A DNA stretch of 64,000 nucleotides from Nematopogon swammerdamellus (taxonomy: Eukaryota; Arthropoda; Insecta; Lepidoptera; Adelidae): assembly GCA_946902875.1 (NCBI GenBank), contig OX336345.1:20677395-20741394 (forward strand), read 5' to 3'. Positions 10,091-20,339 of this stretch are shown here, piece after piece. A program made the translations under genes and the position numbers. Under the pieces are notes generated by a model. It saw nothing but the letters and a program-made list of their open reading frames with translations. It did not search any database and had not been told where the DNA came from. Each line of letters opens with the position of its first letter. The stretch's first letter is position 1.

Positions 10091-10475
10091 CAGCCATCGA
10101 CATAGGAATAAACAGACAAATTAGAAATGTTATATAAATAAACAAGTAAAAAATTCAAAAGTAAAAAAATTAAGGCGGGTTCCCATACAAGAAACGTGCT
10201 ATGAATCGATTAGTACATAATATTCACGCTATTATAGATAGAATAAAAAGAAAGCGCCACAGGTATTAATATTTTGAATTATTATAGAAAGACAAAATAT
10301 AGACGAATATGGTTTTTTTGACAGGTATATATAGGGTATATACGAAACCCAGCGCGCGCGAGTATAACTCGCACTTGACCAATTTTTGAATACGACAATT
10401 ATGTTGCTGACGGCTATCGTCTTATTGACCGCACGCACAAACATTCGCATGTTTGACTAGACAAGTTGGGTCGAT
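10091..10475. other. No firm feature
   Basis: AT-rich; a short piece at 10350-10385 (gcgcgcgagtataactcgca) resembles the family E head on the minus strand. No gene is seen. Confidence 0.3.
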
Positions 10476-10550
10476 TTTTTTTATGCAAACTGACACGGTT
10501 GGGTACATCACCTACAACATCCGTGATGTCAGCCCATAACATCATTTTTA
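10476..10550 (-). mobile_element. SINE-A 3' end fragment
   Basis: Poly(T), then 'aaactgacacggttgggtac' and 'caacatccgtgatgtcagcc' are the SINE-A 3' end on the minus strand. Confidence 0.6.
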
Positions 10551-10551
10551 A

Positions 10552-10582
10552 AGTTCCACAGGCAGCGACTGCTGTGGAACTC
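10552..10582. repeat. Short hairpin
   Basis: agttccaca and tgtggaact flank ggcagcgactgc, giving a stem of more than 12 bp with a small bulge and a short loop. Confidence 0.5.
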
Positions 10583-10698
10583 TTACAAAATCGGTATGTT
10601 TATCTGTTCGTCCGTCTGTCTGTCTGTCAGAAGCTGTAAATGTAGCTATTAAACTGTTATTTAGTTAGAGCATAGTCTTATAATTTGTTTTATTTATA

Positions 10699-10961
10699 TT
10701 TTTGACGTGATAACGTCACGTCTTATAAATTGATGAACACCAGCTGCACGCACGAAAAAGTGTCACGTTCCATCTGAGCCTGTGTGTGCAAGCGAGAGCG
10801 CGTAACAAGCGATAGAGAGGCACAATCGGCCCAAGCGTGTACACATCTAAAGTACCAGGGCAGCACAAATTGAAAGGAGGTTACTCGTACCATAATATAT
10901 TAAGAGCATCTGGCCGGTCGGAAAAGATTTCAAATTTAGAATATTACGTTATCACGTAAAA
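10699..10961. repeat. Possible MITE with ACGTGATAACGT ends
   Basis: acgtgataacgt (10705-10716) is exactly inverted at 10946-10957, and similar T/A-rich bases extend both arms. The 230 bp between them are GC-richer than the flanks and have no ORF. No clear target duplication was found. Confidence 0.4.
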
Positions 10962-11126
10962 CTATCGTCCGTAAACCGACTTTACAGACAACCAATTTTT
11001 TTTATCTATGGATCTAAGCTGTCGAATTTCAGTGTTAAAAAAAATAAATAAAAATAAATAAACGGCTCCAGCTATCTCTTGAAACTTGGAAATTATTATA
11101 GATTTTCGCAACAGAACATTGCACAG

Positions 11127-11200
11127 ACTTCAAAAAACGACTAGAACTTAAAAGTGTTAAATAATATTTTGATTCATAATCATATTTAAAAAAAAAACAG
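11127..11200 (+). repeat. Dispersed repeat, relative at 33580
   Basis: 'cgacttcaaaaaacgactag' and 'aatattttgattcata' recur at 33580-33640 with slight divergence. It may be part of family F, which starts with accgacttcaaaaaa. Confidence 0.45.
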
Positions 11201-11589
11201 CTTTAAACTCTTGTAACGTTTTTGTTTATGATTGTATCAGCACGAAATAAAATTTATTTAATTTTACGAAGTACCCTGGTTCTAGAAAAAATATTATTTG
11301 ATGAAGTTAATACCATGAAAAGGTCTTATGACCTCCCAAAGTCCAGAGAACGAGTAAAACAGCAATTGATAGCTTCATTTTCTTTTAAAAAGTTCGCTAG
11401 TTTACGCCCTTTCCAACGGCATACCACATGTCATACAATTAATTCACTTTGTGGTCAAAATTACCTTACCCACAAAAAAATTTTGTCGGTCGATAGTCGA
11501 TGTGCCGAACAGCCTGTACAATTCAATTACACAACCTCGTTGTATACCTACGACTCGTATTAGCTTTATAACGTTAATTGGAGTAGATA
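11201..11589. other. No recognisable feature
   Basis: ORFs on both strands are short and lack any domain. No RNA gene is seen. Confidence 0.3.
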
Positions 11590-12093
11590 ATATTTCATCA
11601 TCAGCCTGTATCGGTCCTCTGCTGGACATAGGCCTCTCCCAAGGCACGCCACCACACGCCGTCTTCCGCTCTTCTCATCCATCCACTCCCGGCTACCTTT
11701 TTTAGGTCATCTGTCCACCTAGACGATGGGCCTGGTCCACAAATTTAAAGTAGCTCAGCGAGCTATGGAAAGAGCAATGCTCGGTATTTCTTCTTCTTCT
11801 TCTTTTTTTAAATAGTGGCAACCAAACGAATAGGAAATTCGTTTATTACTGCCAGTATCCAGTGACGGAGTTGCACGGTATAAATTTCTTTGACCGATAA
11901 AATCCGTAACGACGTGATACGTCAAAGAACTAAGGTAGTCGACATTGCTAAGAAAATAAGCAAGCTGAAGTGGCAGTGGGCTGGGCACATCTGTCGCAGA
12001 CCCGACAACCGATGGGGTAGACGGGTGCTCGAATGGAGGCCACGTACAAGCAAACGTAGCGTGGGACGCCCCCCGGCTAGGTGGACAGATAAT
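11590..12093 (-). pseudogene. RTE-like LINE 3' fragment with inverted 5' part
   Basis: 11590-11735 on the minus strand is an RTE-type 3' end ('gaggcctatgtccagcagag', cgatacaggctgatgatg). 11737-12093 is on the plus strand and encodes VAQRAMERAMLG, then DKIRNDVIRQRTK, LKWQWAGHICRR and GRPPARWTD, the typical C-terminal tail of RTE/BovB ORF2. The two pieces meet head to head and both carry 'aggtggacagat' at the junction. This matches twin priming: an inverted 5' segment joined to a correctly oriented 3' segment. The tail lacks RT catalytic residues, so it is non-coding debris. Confidence 0.7.
11793..11883 (-). mobile_element. 91-bp retroposed insert with 7-bp target duplication
   Basis: Interrupts the RTE reading frame. 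It is flanked by a perfect atttctt duplication (11786-11792 and 11884-11890). On the minus strand it ends in an A-rich (AAG)n tail, the signature of target-primed insertion. Its source family was not identified. Confidence 0.65.
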
Positions 12094-12696
12094 ATTTAGA
12101 TAGACATAATATTTAGATAGCTATGTAGATAGTTATAAAAATAATATAGTAAATAATGAACTCGGCTTAAATAAATAAATAAGATAAGTAGTGACTCTAT
12201 ATTTAGAAATTCGAAGTATAGAGGCACATATAAAAATTAAACATAATACACGTGACGTGAGTGACACAAAATTTGTTTTGTGAGTAGAAAAATATGTTTT
12301 CATATTGTCAATTTACTATAACAAGGCTTTCGCTGCCTGTCGAATATCAGACTCGCGAATATTGACTACACAGTTTAGGTAGATTTTGTTGAATGTTTAA
12401 CTTATTCCAACACGTCACTGAAGATACCCATTCAAAAGCACTTCACGCTTGTAACTTATGTACACAGCGGCGACAGAAAGGGTACCTATTTCGAAAGATA
12501 AACACCCAAAACGTACATACATTTCCCAGATTTCTAAACACATTGTGCGATTTCATTCAATTGAATGTGAAATCTCATTAATTGAGAATTAATTCATGTA
12601 ATATGATGTTATCAAAAACACTGTTGTACTAGTAACTATTTCTAATCACTATTCACGAATTCTCAATCACTATTAAAGGCTATTAAACATTGGCTT
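12094..12696. other. No recognisable feature
   Basis: AT-rich. 12393-12581 is open on the plus strand but shows no domain, splice context or similarity. Nothing is supported. Confidence 0.3.
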
Positions 12697-12960
12697 AACC
12701 GACTTCAAAAAAAGGAGGAGGTTCTCAATTCGACTGTTTTTTTTTTATGTTTGTCACCTAAGAAATTTCGACTGGGTGAACCAATTTTGATGATTCTTTT
12801 TTTATTTGAAAGCTGGTGCTTCCCGTGTGGTCCCATTTCATTTTGGTCAAGATCGGATTGGAAAGCGAGGCGGAGTTGCGAGGCCGAAGGCCGAGCGATT
12901 CCGCCGAGTAAATTAATAGCAAAAAATTACTAAAAAAAACTGTGAAATAAAAAAGTATTT

Positions 12961-13160
12961 AAAAAAAAACCGCCTTCAAAAATGTATGAAATAAAAAATA
13001 ATCGAACCCTAGAGTTGAAGGCGGTGCTAATAAAGCAAGCAAAAATGATGCATGAAAGAAAACATTAGTGGATGATATCCGTTGTGATTTGTGGCTGCAC
13101 CGTCTTCAACTCTAGGGTTCGATTATTTTTTATTACATACATTTTTGAAGGCGTTTTTTT
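12961..13160. mobile_element. MITE G, copy 1 (long inverted repeats)
   Basis: Arms of about 62 bp (12961-13025 and 13099-13160) carry 'accgccttcaaaaatgtatg' and tcgaaccctagagttgaagg. The arms differ at a few bases and enclose about 70 bp. Copy 2 at 46736-46911 lies at the same relative place inside family F, so G may be an integral part of F. Confidence 0.65.
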
Positions 13161-13431
13161 AAAATAGTTTTTTAAAAGTCGGTTCAATGGTTTTTGTAAC
13201 AGTTTTTTATCTCACTCTTTTTATCATAACAAGGTTCTACGTATAATTGGGCGTAGCCGACGACGTGTTTTCCAGTGATTGGTATACACTTACCAGTCCA
13301 TATCTTGAAAACTACTGAACCGATTTTTATGAAACTTGCACTATTCCCTAATTTGGAAGATACTTAACCCTATAAGGTAAGATAAAGAATTATGGCAATT
13401 CGATTTCTAGTTTACGAGAAATTCGTGGACA

Positions 13432-13512
13432 AACATACATACATACATACCTACATACCTATACACATACATACATACCTACATACCTATGAACATACAT
13501 ACATACATACAC
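13432..13512 (+). repeat. (ACAT)n / (ACCT)n microsatellite
   Basis: Tetranucleotide tract acatacatacatacctacat with interruptions, over about 80 bp. Confidence 0.9.
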
Positions 13513-13557
13513 GTATGAAATTTGGTACACATGTTTAGAAGCCCACATAGACTAACA

Positions 13558-13809
13558 TTTTATCCTTCCTTACCTATAATAAAATCCAACGTCTGCTTTC
13601 TGTCTGAGTGTCTGAGTGTCTCAGTGTGTGTATGTCTGTCTGTCCGCTTATAACTCGAGAACCATTGAACCGATTTTAATAAAAAAAAATATCTACGGAT
13701 AGCTTGATTCTTCCCATCAACTATAGGCTACTTACTATCACGCTAAATGGCTTATGAGGTTAGCAGTGAAGTGAAATATGAGAGCGGGCGGAGCCGCGGG
13801 CACAGCTTG
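13558..13809 (+). mobile_element. Helitron-like element T, copy 2
   Basis: Same 5' start and body as the copy at 8489-8706. It ends gagccgcgggcacagcttgt, where the CTAG terminus has mutated to CTTG. Nested in family F. Confidence 0.55.
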
Positions 13810-13888
13810 TAATGAATATTGTGCAATTCCAACGATATTACGTACATACGGGTCGAGTCGATACCTCCTTTTTTTGAAGTCGGTTAAT

Positions 13889-14235
13889 AAAGTGTAATAT
13901 AAATATTTCTACTATACGAGTAAATAAAACGGCTAATCAGATAAATAGTTTAGATACTATACCAGCTTGCAGCTTGCTTTACTTTTAGGTTCTAACTTTG
14001 ACCCACAGGGTTCTTGTGCTAATCTTGTGTCTTAAGGCTTTACAAGTATTTGAGGCGTTCCTCGGGTAAGCTTTGTTTGTGGTTTTAGGGTTGTTTGGTG
14101 GGCACTGTGCAAACTAATTTTGAAATACGAGTATCTGGATTTTGTAATCCGTATTGCTAGCGGTTCAGGCAGTTCGGAAAATCTGCAAATTAGGAAATAG
14201 TAATTTCCTTGCTTATTATATTTTGTCATTATAAT
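13889..14235. other. No recognisable feature
   Basis: Nothing supported. The open minus frame 14032-14229 has no domain and no splice context. Confidence 0.3.
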
Positions 14236-14588
14236 GTCAACCTCGGCAGCTCAGTGGTGTGGTCGGTCGACTGTCAATCGTGATCATAAGCACACCTGGG
14301 CGCGGTCAGTACTTGGTTGGGTGACCGCTCGACAGTTGGGGGCTGACCCTGGTTCGAATTCCACGTAAACTGTAGGTCCTTTCCCTTCTTACCTTACTAG
14401 GTGGCAGGGTTTAACCCGCCCGGGTTGATACGATAGAAACGGCTATGTAAATAGTTCGTGTTTTTCGTCCAGTTCAGTGTAGCCGACACGACAGAACGGA
14501 AGCACTGGCATGACACCTAGTTCACCAAGGTCTTATGGGCCGAGTTCACGGATATTGTTGGTGAAATGGCCAACCAAGTCAGATTTCA
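14236..14588 (+). mobile_element. SINE-A copy, near full length
   Basis: Head 'cctcggcagctcagtggtgt' (A box), then the 5S-like 'gcgcggtcagtacttggttg' segment, the B box ggttcgaattcc, the body and the 'aaccaagtcagatttcat' end. No long poly(A); sequence shared with 18931-19168 follows. Confidence 0.75.
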
Positions 14589-14589
14589 T

Positions 14590-14903
14590 AAAATTTGCCT
14601 ACAAATAAATATATAATTAATTAAAACCTCTAAATTGAATTCAATTATCCTTATAAAAGCGAAGTTTCTACACCCGTGAAGCGTGCCTCAATGTATGAAT
14701 CTTTGTAACTCGAGAACCACTTTATCGATTTACGTAGGGTTTTCACTGTTTAATTCTTTCACTTCTCAAAATGATTATTTATTATATTGTAGGTGATGTA
14801 GCCAACCGTGTCAGTTTCTATAAAAAAAAGCTGACTTACAGACGGCCTGACTTGGTGAACAAGGGCAACTTCACGTCGCTCTCCGCCGCGGGTAAAAGCT
14901 AGG
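14590..14903 (+). mobile_element. Helitron-like element S, copy 1
   Basis: Shares 'actcgagaaccactttatcg' and the ggttttcactgtt region with 18931-19168 and ends 'gccgcgggtaaaagctag'. A short SINE-A 3' tail (about 14790-14831, gtaggtgatgtagccaaccg plus A-run) is inserted in it. Confidence 0.5.
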
Positions 14904-16210
14904 ATGATGAACGTGATCAAGTAAGTAATGTGTTTCCAGGAAAGGTCAGCTGACACCTTCCCCGCAGTGCTAAGTCGACCTCCGTCCATTTATCACACAG
15001 CCGGTATTACGTTTCTTTCCTTTCCGGTTGCGTTAGGGCTGCCAACACGCGGACACAACGCGCAACGGCGTTACATTTATTTTATTTTATTTATTAAGGA
15101 GAAAAAACAGAGACTCAAAAATATTATTTATTCATTTTAAGTTATTTATAAAAACATTTCTATTTGTAAAGTTTTTTTTTGTTTATAAAATTTTTTTGTT
15201 TAATTTATGTAATTTTAAATAATAATTTAATTTAAATTAAATACATTTAATAAAATTAAAAATTTAAATAATTTAAAACGAAAGAGAAACAAAATTTGAC
15301 TTGCCTTAAGTTTAATGTACCAAATAGATCAATAAAGGATGAGAATTGAATCAAAGATTTAAATGGATAGATAGAGCAAAGCGCTCAAGATTTCGTCACC
15401 GATTAGACATAACGGTGTGTGTGACTGGTAATGATTATTTTCAAATATTTAATATTTTATTATAAATGATAAAATTTGTATTTATAATCTTATATATAAT
15501 TCCTTTATGTTTTATAAAAAATATATTTTGAATGATTCAAATATTTATATTTTTAATAATGTAGTTTATAAATTTAAACATGTACAGTAGTCATCAAGAA
15601 TCGTATCAAAAGCTGCCTCATGTTAACAAAACGATAACGCTCTGCACTCGCGCATCGGCGCGTTCCGTTCCGCGAAACGACCTCTCAGCACGCGCGTGGC
15701 GCTGCGTCTGATGCGAAGTAGCCGCATGCGGCCCTTTCGTTGGTGACATTGTCTGTAGTGCGCCATGTTAGACTATGCCCCATCTATCGATTTAGATCTT
15801 TGAATTGAATTAACTGCTGCAACCTTCGCAATCACTTGTGCACAAACCTCGTCTTCGTCTCGGCTAATAATTTGCCCAATTAGAAAACGAGATTTAATTC
15901 AAACCTTCCACTCGACGAACGTACAAAATTACGCGCAATTATGAAAAGGCCGAATCGACGACGCTGTAATAATAAAGAAAAACACGAAAACTGCGAAGAA
16001 AAACAGAGAGGTGTTAAATTTGTTGGTAAAATTAACCTTAACTGGATCATTAATTTGACTTAATGAGAGAGTAAGTGAGACGGCGTCGGTAAAATGTGAC
16101 TCCGGTTTCTTTGGAATATTTTGACTATTTACTAAGGCATAAAAGGCCTCCTTTGCCGCTATAACCTGTATGTCCTTTTGAATTAATTATTTTCTCTATA
16201 AACCAACATT
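14904..16210. other. Largely unique sequence, with a CpG-rich block
   Basis: 15130-15550 is extremely AT-rich. 15640-15790 is CpG-rich (gcgcatcggcgcgttccgtt, cagcacgcgcgtggcgctgc) and is followed by atctatcgattta, which resembles a DRE-type promoter element. It might be a promoter or exon of an unseen gene, but I find neither a convincing ORF nor splice sites. Confidence 0.3.
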
Positions 16211-16263
16211 TGTCAGCCTCGGCAACTCAGTGGCGCGGTCGGTCATGATCATAAAAGCACACC

Positions 16264-16508
16264 TTTTTTTTATGTAATCCGGTATGGGTGGCTGAGTCGT
16301 AGGGGCCAAAGCGCATGCTCCGACCAGCCATATCACCTCCGAGGAGGTAGGTGCCATACCGGAGACTTCCCTGGATTGCTGGGTATACTGGACTAGAGGA
16401 GAACACAACCGAGGCTGCTATGCGGCCATCTTACATCCAGTACGGCGGTACCAACCCTAGTCGGCTACGGCTACGACTTGAGCCTACCACCTAGTAAGGG
16501 GCAATGGA
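16264..16508 (-). mobile_element. SINE-B inserted in SINE-A
   Basis: Begins with poly(T) and tatgtaatccggtatgggtg, the reverse complement of the SINE-B 3' end. It continues to ccacctagtaaggggcaatg and lacks the tRNA-like head. The flanks acacc/acgcc look like a target duplication with one mismatch. Confidence 0.7.
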
Positions 16509-16553
16509 AACGCCTGAGCGCGATCAGTACTTGGATGGGTGACCGCTCGACCG

Positions 16554-16584
<31 letters not shown>

Positions 16585-16675
16585 GACTACCGGCACGGGT
16601 GGCTGTGCCCAAAAGTTCAAAGAACGATTAACACACAGCCAATAACCCCACTCCTCGCGAAACCACTTCGCGAAA
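16554..16675 (-). mobile_element. LINE-D 3' end inserted in SINE-A
   Basis: A run of more than 20 T, then tatagactaccggcacgggt and 'cctcgcgaaaccacttcgcg', the LINE-D 3' end on the minus strand. It is flanked by a perfect cgaccg target duplication (16548-16553 and 16676-16681). Confidence 0.75.
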
Positions 16676-16871
16676 CGACCGTTGGAGGCTGACCGTGGTA
16701 CGGATTCCACGTAAAACTGTAGGTCCCGTCCCATCTTACCTTACTAGGTGGTAGGGTTTAACCCGTCCGGGTCGATACCACTGCGCTGAATGAAACGGCT
16801 ATGTAAATAGTCCAGTTCAGTGTAGCCGGCACTACCGGAGGGAAGCATACTGACATGGAACTTAGTTCACC

Positions 16872-17062
16872 TTTTTTTTTTTATTTAAACTAACACGGTT
16901 GGCAACATCCGTGATGTCAGGCCATAACACATTGGTGAACTAGGTGCTATGTCAGCGCTTCCCTTCGGTCGTGCCGGCTACACTGAACTATATGGAAAAC
17001 ACGAACTATTTACATAGATGTTTCAACCGACCGATTCAGTGCGGTGGTACCAACCCGGATGA
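16872..17062 (-). mobile_element. SINE-A copy abutting the previous one
   Basis: Poly(T), then 'actaacacggttggcaacat' and onward to the 'ggtggtaccaacccggatg' block, reverse orientation, 5' truncated. With 16211-16871 it makes a tail-to-tail SINE pair. Confidence 0.7.
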
Positions 17063-17936
17063 ATCAAATTAATAATTACTTGATTTCCGAATTTCAAAAT
17101 CTGATTCGTTTCATTCAGTTACGTTACAGCAACCAAAATTGCAGCTAGCAGTTTCACTATTTATATTTAATTTTTTTAGAACTAAACATATCGTACATAC
17201 TACATATAGCTAATTTATAAAATAAAATAAACTGAATTTACCTATCAAATGAAATTATTTATAACTAAAATAGAAATCTAAAGGAGAAAGTCCTACCAAT
17301 AAATATAAAAATAAAGAATATTGTAAACTATATTATATATATATATTATATATTTACAAACTATATTACCGTTTTGAATTTTTGTATTAATTTTGTGTAT
17401 TTTTATTACTTGTGTATAATATATGTAAAATTAATAAAAAAATTTAAAATGTGAAATAAAGGATATAAATAAATAAATTTATAAATAATGAAAAACTTTT
17501 ACGCGAACTGATCGGTTCTCAAAAGGTACTTTTAACGATTGTTTAGAGGAATACACCGCGTGAACTTACATAACTGAGTAAATTACAAAACTCTGTAATT
17601 TATTTCATTTAATGTTTCACTCGATTCAGGAAAAGCATGAAAAGTCAGCCTGCTCTCATTGTCAGCTTCAATATTTGTTTATGACTCATTCAACTTCGAA
17701 ACTTGACGACACTCTGTCGTTTATTATTCGATTTGTTTATTTCTATTTATTTCTGTTATTTAAACATTAAATGATATTTCGACGGAGTAGGCAACAGATT
17801 ACAAATTCAACTCACGAAGTTTGTTGAGCGTTCTTAATGAATTTCGTTCAGTTTACTCTTAGTAGTTTTCGTTTGTTTATTCAAGACTTGTGCGCGAAGA
17901 ATTTGTTGAAAAACGTTTGATCATTTTCTTTTTCTT
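17063..17936. other. AT-rich stretch without gene
   Basis: Contains the tata-rich palindromic stretch 'attatatatatatattatat' (about 17331-17350). No exon-like feature. Confidence 0.35.
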
Positions 17937-18045
17937 TTATGTAATCCGATATGAGTGGCCGAGTTAGAGGGGCCAGAGTGCATGCCCCGGCCAGCCAATA
18001 TCACCTCCGAGAAGGTAGTTGCCATAACGGAGACTTCTCTTTGGA
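17937..18045 (-). mobile_element. SINE-B 3' fragment
   Basis: tttatgtaatccgatatgag, 'ggccagccaatatcacctcc' and 'cataacggagacttctcttt' are SINE-B tail motifs on the minus strand. Confidence 0.65.
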
Positions 18046-18226
18046 ATGGTGATATTTTTTTTTTAGATTCCTAGAAATATACATACGTGCAGTTTATTTT
18101 TTCCGGTTTCTACATGGATGCATTTTTTCTTAGGTATAGCTTCGGCTTTAGAAGCATTACTAGTAAACAAAAAAACTAATAAAATTAACAAATTAAACTA
18201 ATAAAATAAACTAATAAATTAATATT

Positions 18227-18701
18227 GTACCGTGTGGGGTCGGTACTTAAAAAGAATAGCCCCACTGCATCTCTCCCCGTCAAATGTCGTAAAAGTCGAA
18301 TAAGGGATAAGAAAATTCGCCAGCCTTGGTAGCTCAGTGGCGCGGTTGGTTAGTCAACTGTTATTAAGCAACGCTGAGCGCGGTCAGTGATTGGATGGGT
18401 GACCGCTCGACCGTTGGAGGCTGACCGTGGTTCGGATTCCACGTTAAACTGTAGGTCCCTTCCCTTCTTACCTTACTAGGTGGTAGGGTTTATCCCGGCC
18501 GGGTTGATACCACCGCACTGAACGAAACGTCGGTCGAAACGGCTATGTAAATAGTTCGTGTTTTCCGTCCAGTTTAGTGTAGCCGACATGAAATGAAGGG
18601 AAGCCCTGACATGGCACCTAGTTCACCCTGTGTTATGGGCTGACATCACAGATGTTGTAGGTGATGTAGCCAACCGTGTCAGGTTCCATAAAAAAAAAAA
18701 A
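18227..18701 (+). mobile_element. Chimeric K + SINE-A retroposon, copy 1
   Basis: 18227-18322 is the family K segment ('accgtgtggggtcggtactt', 'agccccactgcatctctccc'). It is joined at 'agggataagaaaattcg' to a complete SINE-A (head at about 18323) ending in poly(A) at 18701. The same junction occurs at 42530-43011; the two copies differ at roughly a dozen positions over about 470 bp. Confidence 0.8.
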
Positions 18702-18770
18702 CCTACAAATAGAACAGGTAGCTAAATAAGATATGCAACTAGATAATTACGTTTTTACATGCTGGTTTAC

Positions 18771-18930
18771 ATAAAATATTTCGTGTTTTCCGTCCAGTTC
18801 AGTGTAGCCGGTACGACCGACAGGAAGCACTGACATGGCACCTAGTTCATCAAGGTATTATGGGCCGACTTCAAGGATGTTGTAGGTATAGGTGAAATGG
18901 CCAAACATGGCAGATATAATAAAATTTGCC
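18771..18930 (+). mobile_element. 5'-truncated SINE-A
   Basis: From 'tttcgtgttttccgtccagt' to the 'gccaaacatggcagatat' end; same tail type as the copy at 14236. Confidence 0.65.
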
Positions 18931-19168
18931 TTCAAATAAATATATAAAATTAATTAAAACCTCTATTTAATTCAATTATCCTAACAAAGCAAAGATACCT
19001 CAATGTATGAATCCTTGTAACTCGAGAACCACTTTATCGATTTATATACGGTTTTCACTGTTAAATTCTGGTACTTCTCATGATGTGTTCAGATAACAGA
19101 CTATGTCATCGGCGGCCTGAGCTGTGAGCAAAAAGTCACGTGAAGCGAAGCCGCGGGCAAAAGCTAGT
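18931..19168 (+). mobile_element. Helitron-like element S, copy 2
   Basis: Ends 'gaagccgcgggcaaaagcta' + GT, i.e. CTAG followed by T, with CCGCGG upstream. The body matches 14590-14903. Confidence 0.5.
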
Positions 19169-19870
19169 AAATTATAAATTTCCTCTAGGGACCTCGTCCC
19201 CTGGATAATTTCTAAATTTTTTTATTAAGTGTATTTCACGCACTGTATGTTCTTTTACCTACATCGTCCTCGGAGTGATGAAATGGATGTTAGCATAGAA
19301 ATAATATTACCCTTGTGATTCTGCAGGAAGAAATACTTTTATTTTTTTAATTTTTCTGAACGATTTTGGCGCAGGTTTGTTTATTTTATCTTCGAGACAT
19401 GAAGAATATGCGAGGGAAAAAAGTTGTATATATTTTAATTTATTCGAACATTATTTTTTAAATAACACCCAAATACAATTAAACCACAGAAACCTACTAA
19501 AAAATTCCTTCCAATATTGTGTTCCGTACTCTGGACACGACGTCAATAAGATATAACCTTTGCCTGTTTATTTATTTTCATAAAATTTATAAAAAAATAA
19601 TACTAATAACCAAAGAATTAAAACCTACCTAAGAAACATTAAAATAACTATCAAAAGGGGCGTTTTCAAATGTTTCTAGAACACTTACACCGTTGCCTAT
19701 ATATTAAACCCATATTAATACTCGTAAGATTACAAACATTTGTTCTTATGTGCTGTGCTGAAAAATTAATCCAAACGCAACAGTGGCCACAGGCGAAACT
19801 TTTCAAACTTTTACGGTCACCATGTCGTTTCCAGACTGCTGCAAGAGATTCGCTAAAACTACGCACTTAC
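19169..19870 (-). other. Probable first intron of the minus-strand gene
   Basis: AT-rich with no coding exon on either strand. If the donor at 19869-19870 is real, this is the start of an intron that runs leftwards for a large distance. Confidence 0.3.
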
Positions 19871-19988
19871 CTTGGCGTGTAGTGTGGTGTGGAGGCTTCC
19901 GCGGCAAGAAGGATGGCGCGCCGACAGTCGCGGTTGTTGCTCGAGCCCGCTCGCGAACACCGCAACAAGTGGTTGGAACGTCGGCAAT
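19871..19988 (-). other. Predicted non-coding first exon
   Basis: Read on the minus strand, a GC-rich segment of about 118 nt begins at an initiator-like TCATTG (A at 19988). It ends ccaag at 19871, directly followed by gtaagt, a consensus splice donor. It contains no ATG, so it would be a 5' UTR exon. The coding exons are not recognised and may lie beyond the left edge. Confidence 0.5.
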
Positions 19989-20059
19989 GATCCCGAACCC
20001 GGTCGCCTCCACTTCTTTTATACGGCGCGGCCGAGGGCGGGCGCCGCCCACCGGCCAAT
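19985..20059 (-). promoter_or_regulatory. CpG-rich core promoter, minus strand
   Basis: tataaaag on the minus strand (20022-20015) lies about 34 bp before the putative start at 19988, inside GC- and CpG-rich sequence. A CCAAT motif in inverted orientation (20055-20059) is about 70 bp upstream. Together with the donor at 19870 this gives a coherent promoter and first exon. Confidence 0.5.
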
Positions 20060-20290
20060 GCGTGCGTCCCCTCCGCGCCGCCGCCGCCTCAACCCCCCCG
20101 CCCTCCCCGCCGCACACTTACACATCCCTTAATGATGATTACATTTCATAATTCAGTTTAGACGAATTCCAATTTGCGATGTCCTGCTGAGGTTGCAGAT
20201 ATGGTGACGCGCCGCCGACGCCGCCCCCCGCGCGCCGCCCGCCCAGACGAGCCGCCCAAACGACGATGATTTCTGAGCTTTCATTTAGTT
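20060..20290. other. CpG-rich upstream region
   Basis: Two very GC-rich blocks (20030-20115 and 20205-20265, e.g. gccgccgacgccgccccccg) in otherwise AT-rich DNA. Most likely the upstream promoter region of the minus-strand gene. Confidence 0.4.
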
Positions 20291-20339
20291 ACCGGCTTAT
20301 AAGCCTGCTTATAAGGGTTCGCTTAGTCTGTTTTACAGA

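Larger units (their letters stand above)
12697..13888 (+). mobile_element. Family F element with nested insertions
   Basis: Starts accgacttcaaaaaaaggag and ends cctcctttttttgaagtcgg: inverted termini typical of a DNA transposon or MITE. It contains GC-rich 'gccgaaggccgagcgattcc', MITE G (12961-13160), an (ACAT)n tract (13432-13512) and a Helitron-like element (13558-13809). A minus-strand relative of the left part is at 46912-47206. No transposase ORF remains. Confidence 0.6.
16211..16871 (+). mobile_element. SINE-A copy split by two later insertions
   Basis: The SINE-A parts are 16211-16263, 16509-16553 and 16676-16871, and read in the correct order when the two inserts are skipped. This gives head, 5S-like segment, B box (here ggtacggattcc, mutated), then body up to cttagttcacc. 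Confidence 0.75.

Noticed and set aside
19783..20151. ORFs of over 100 codons on both strands at the CpG-rich block
   Set aside because: High GC removes stop codons. The promoter and splice signals fit a minus-strand non-coding first exon better.
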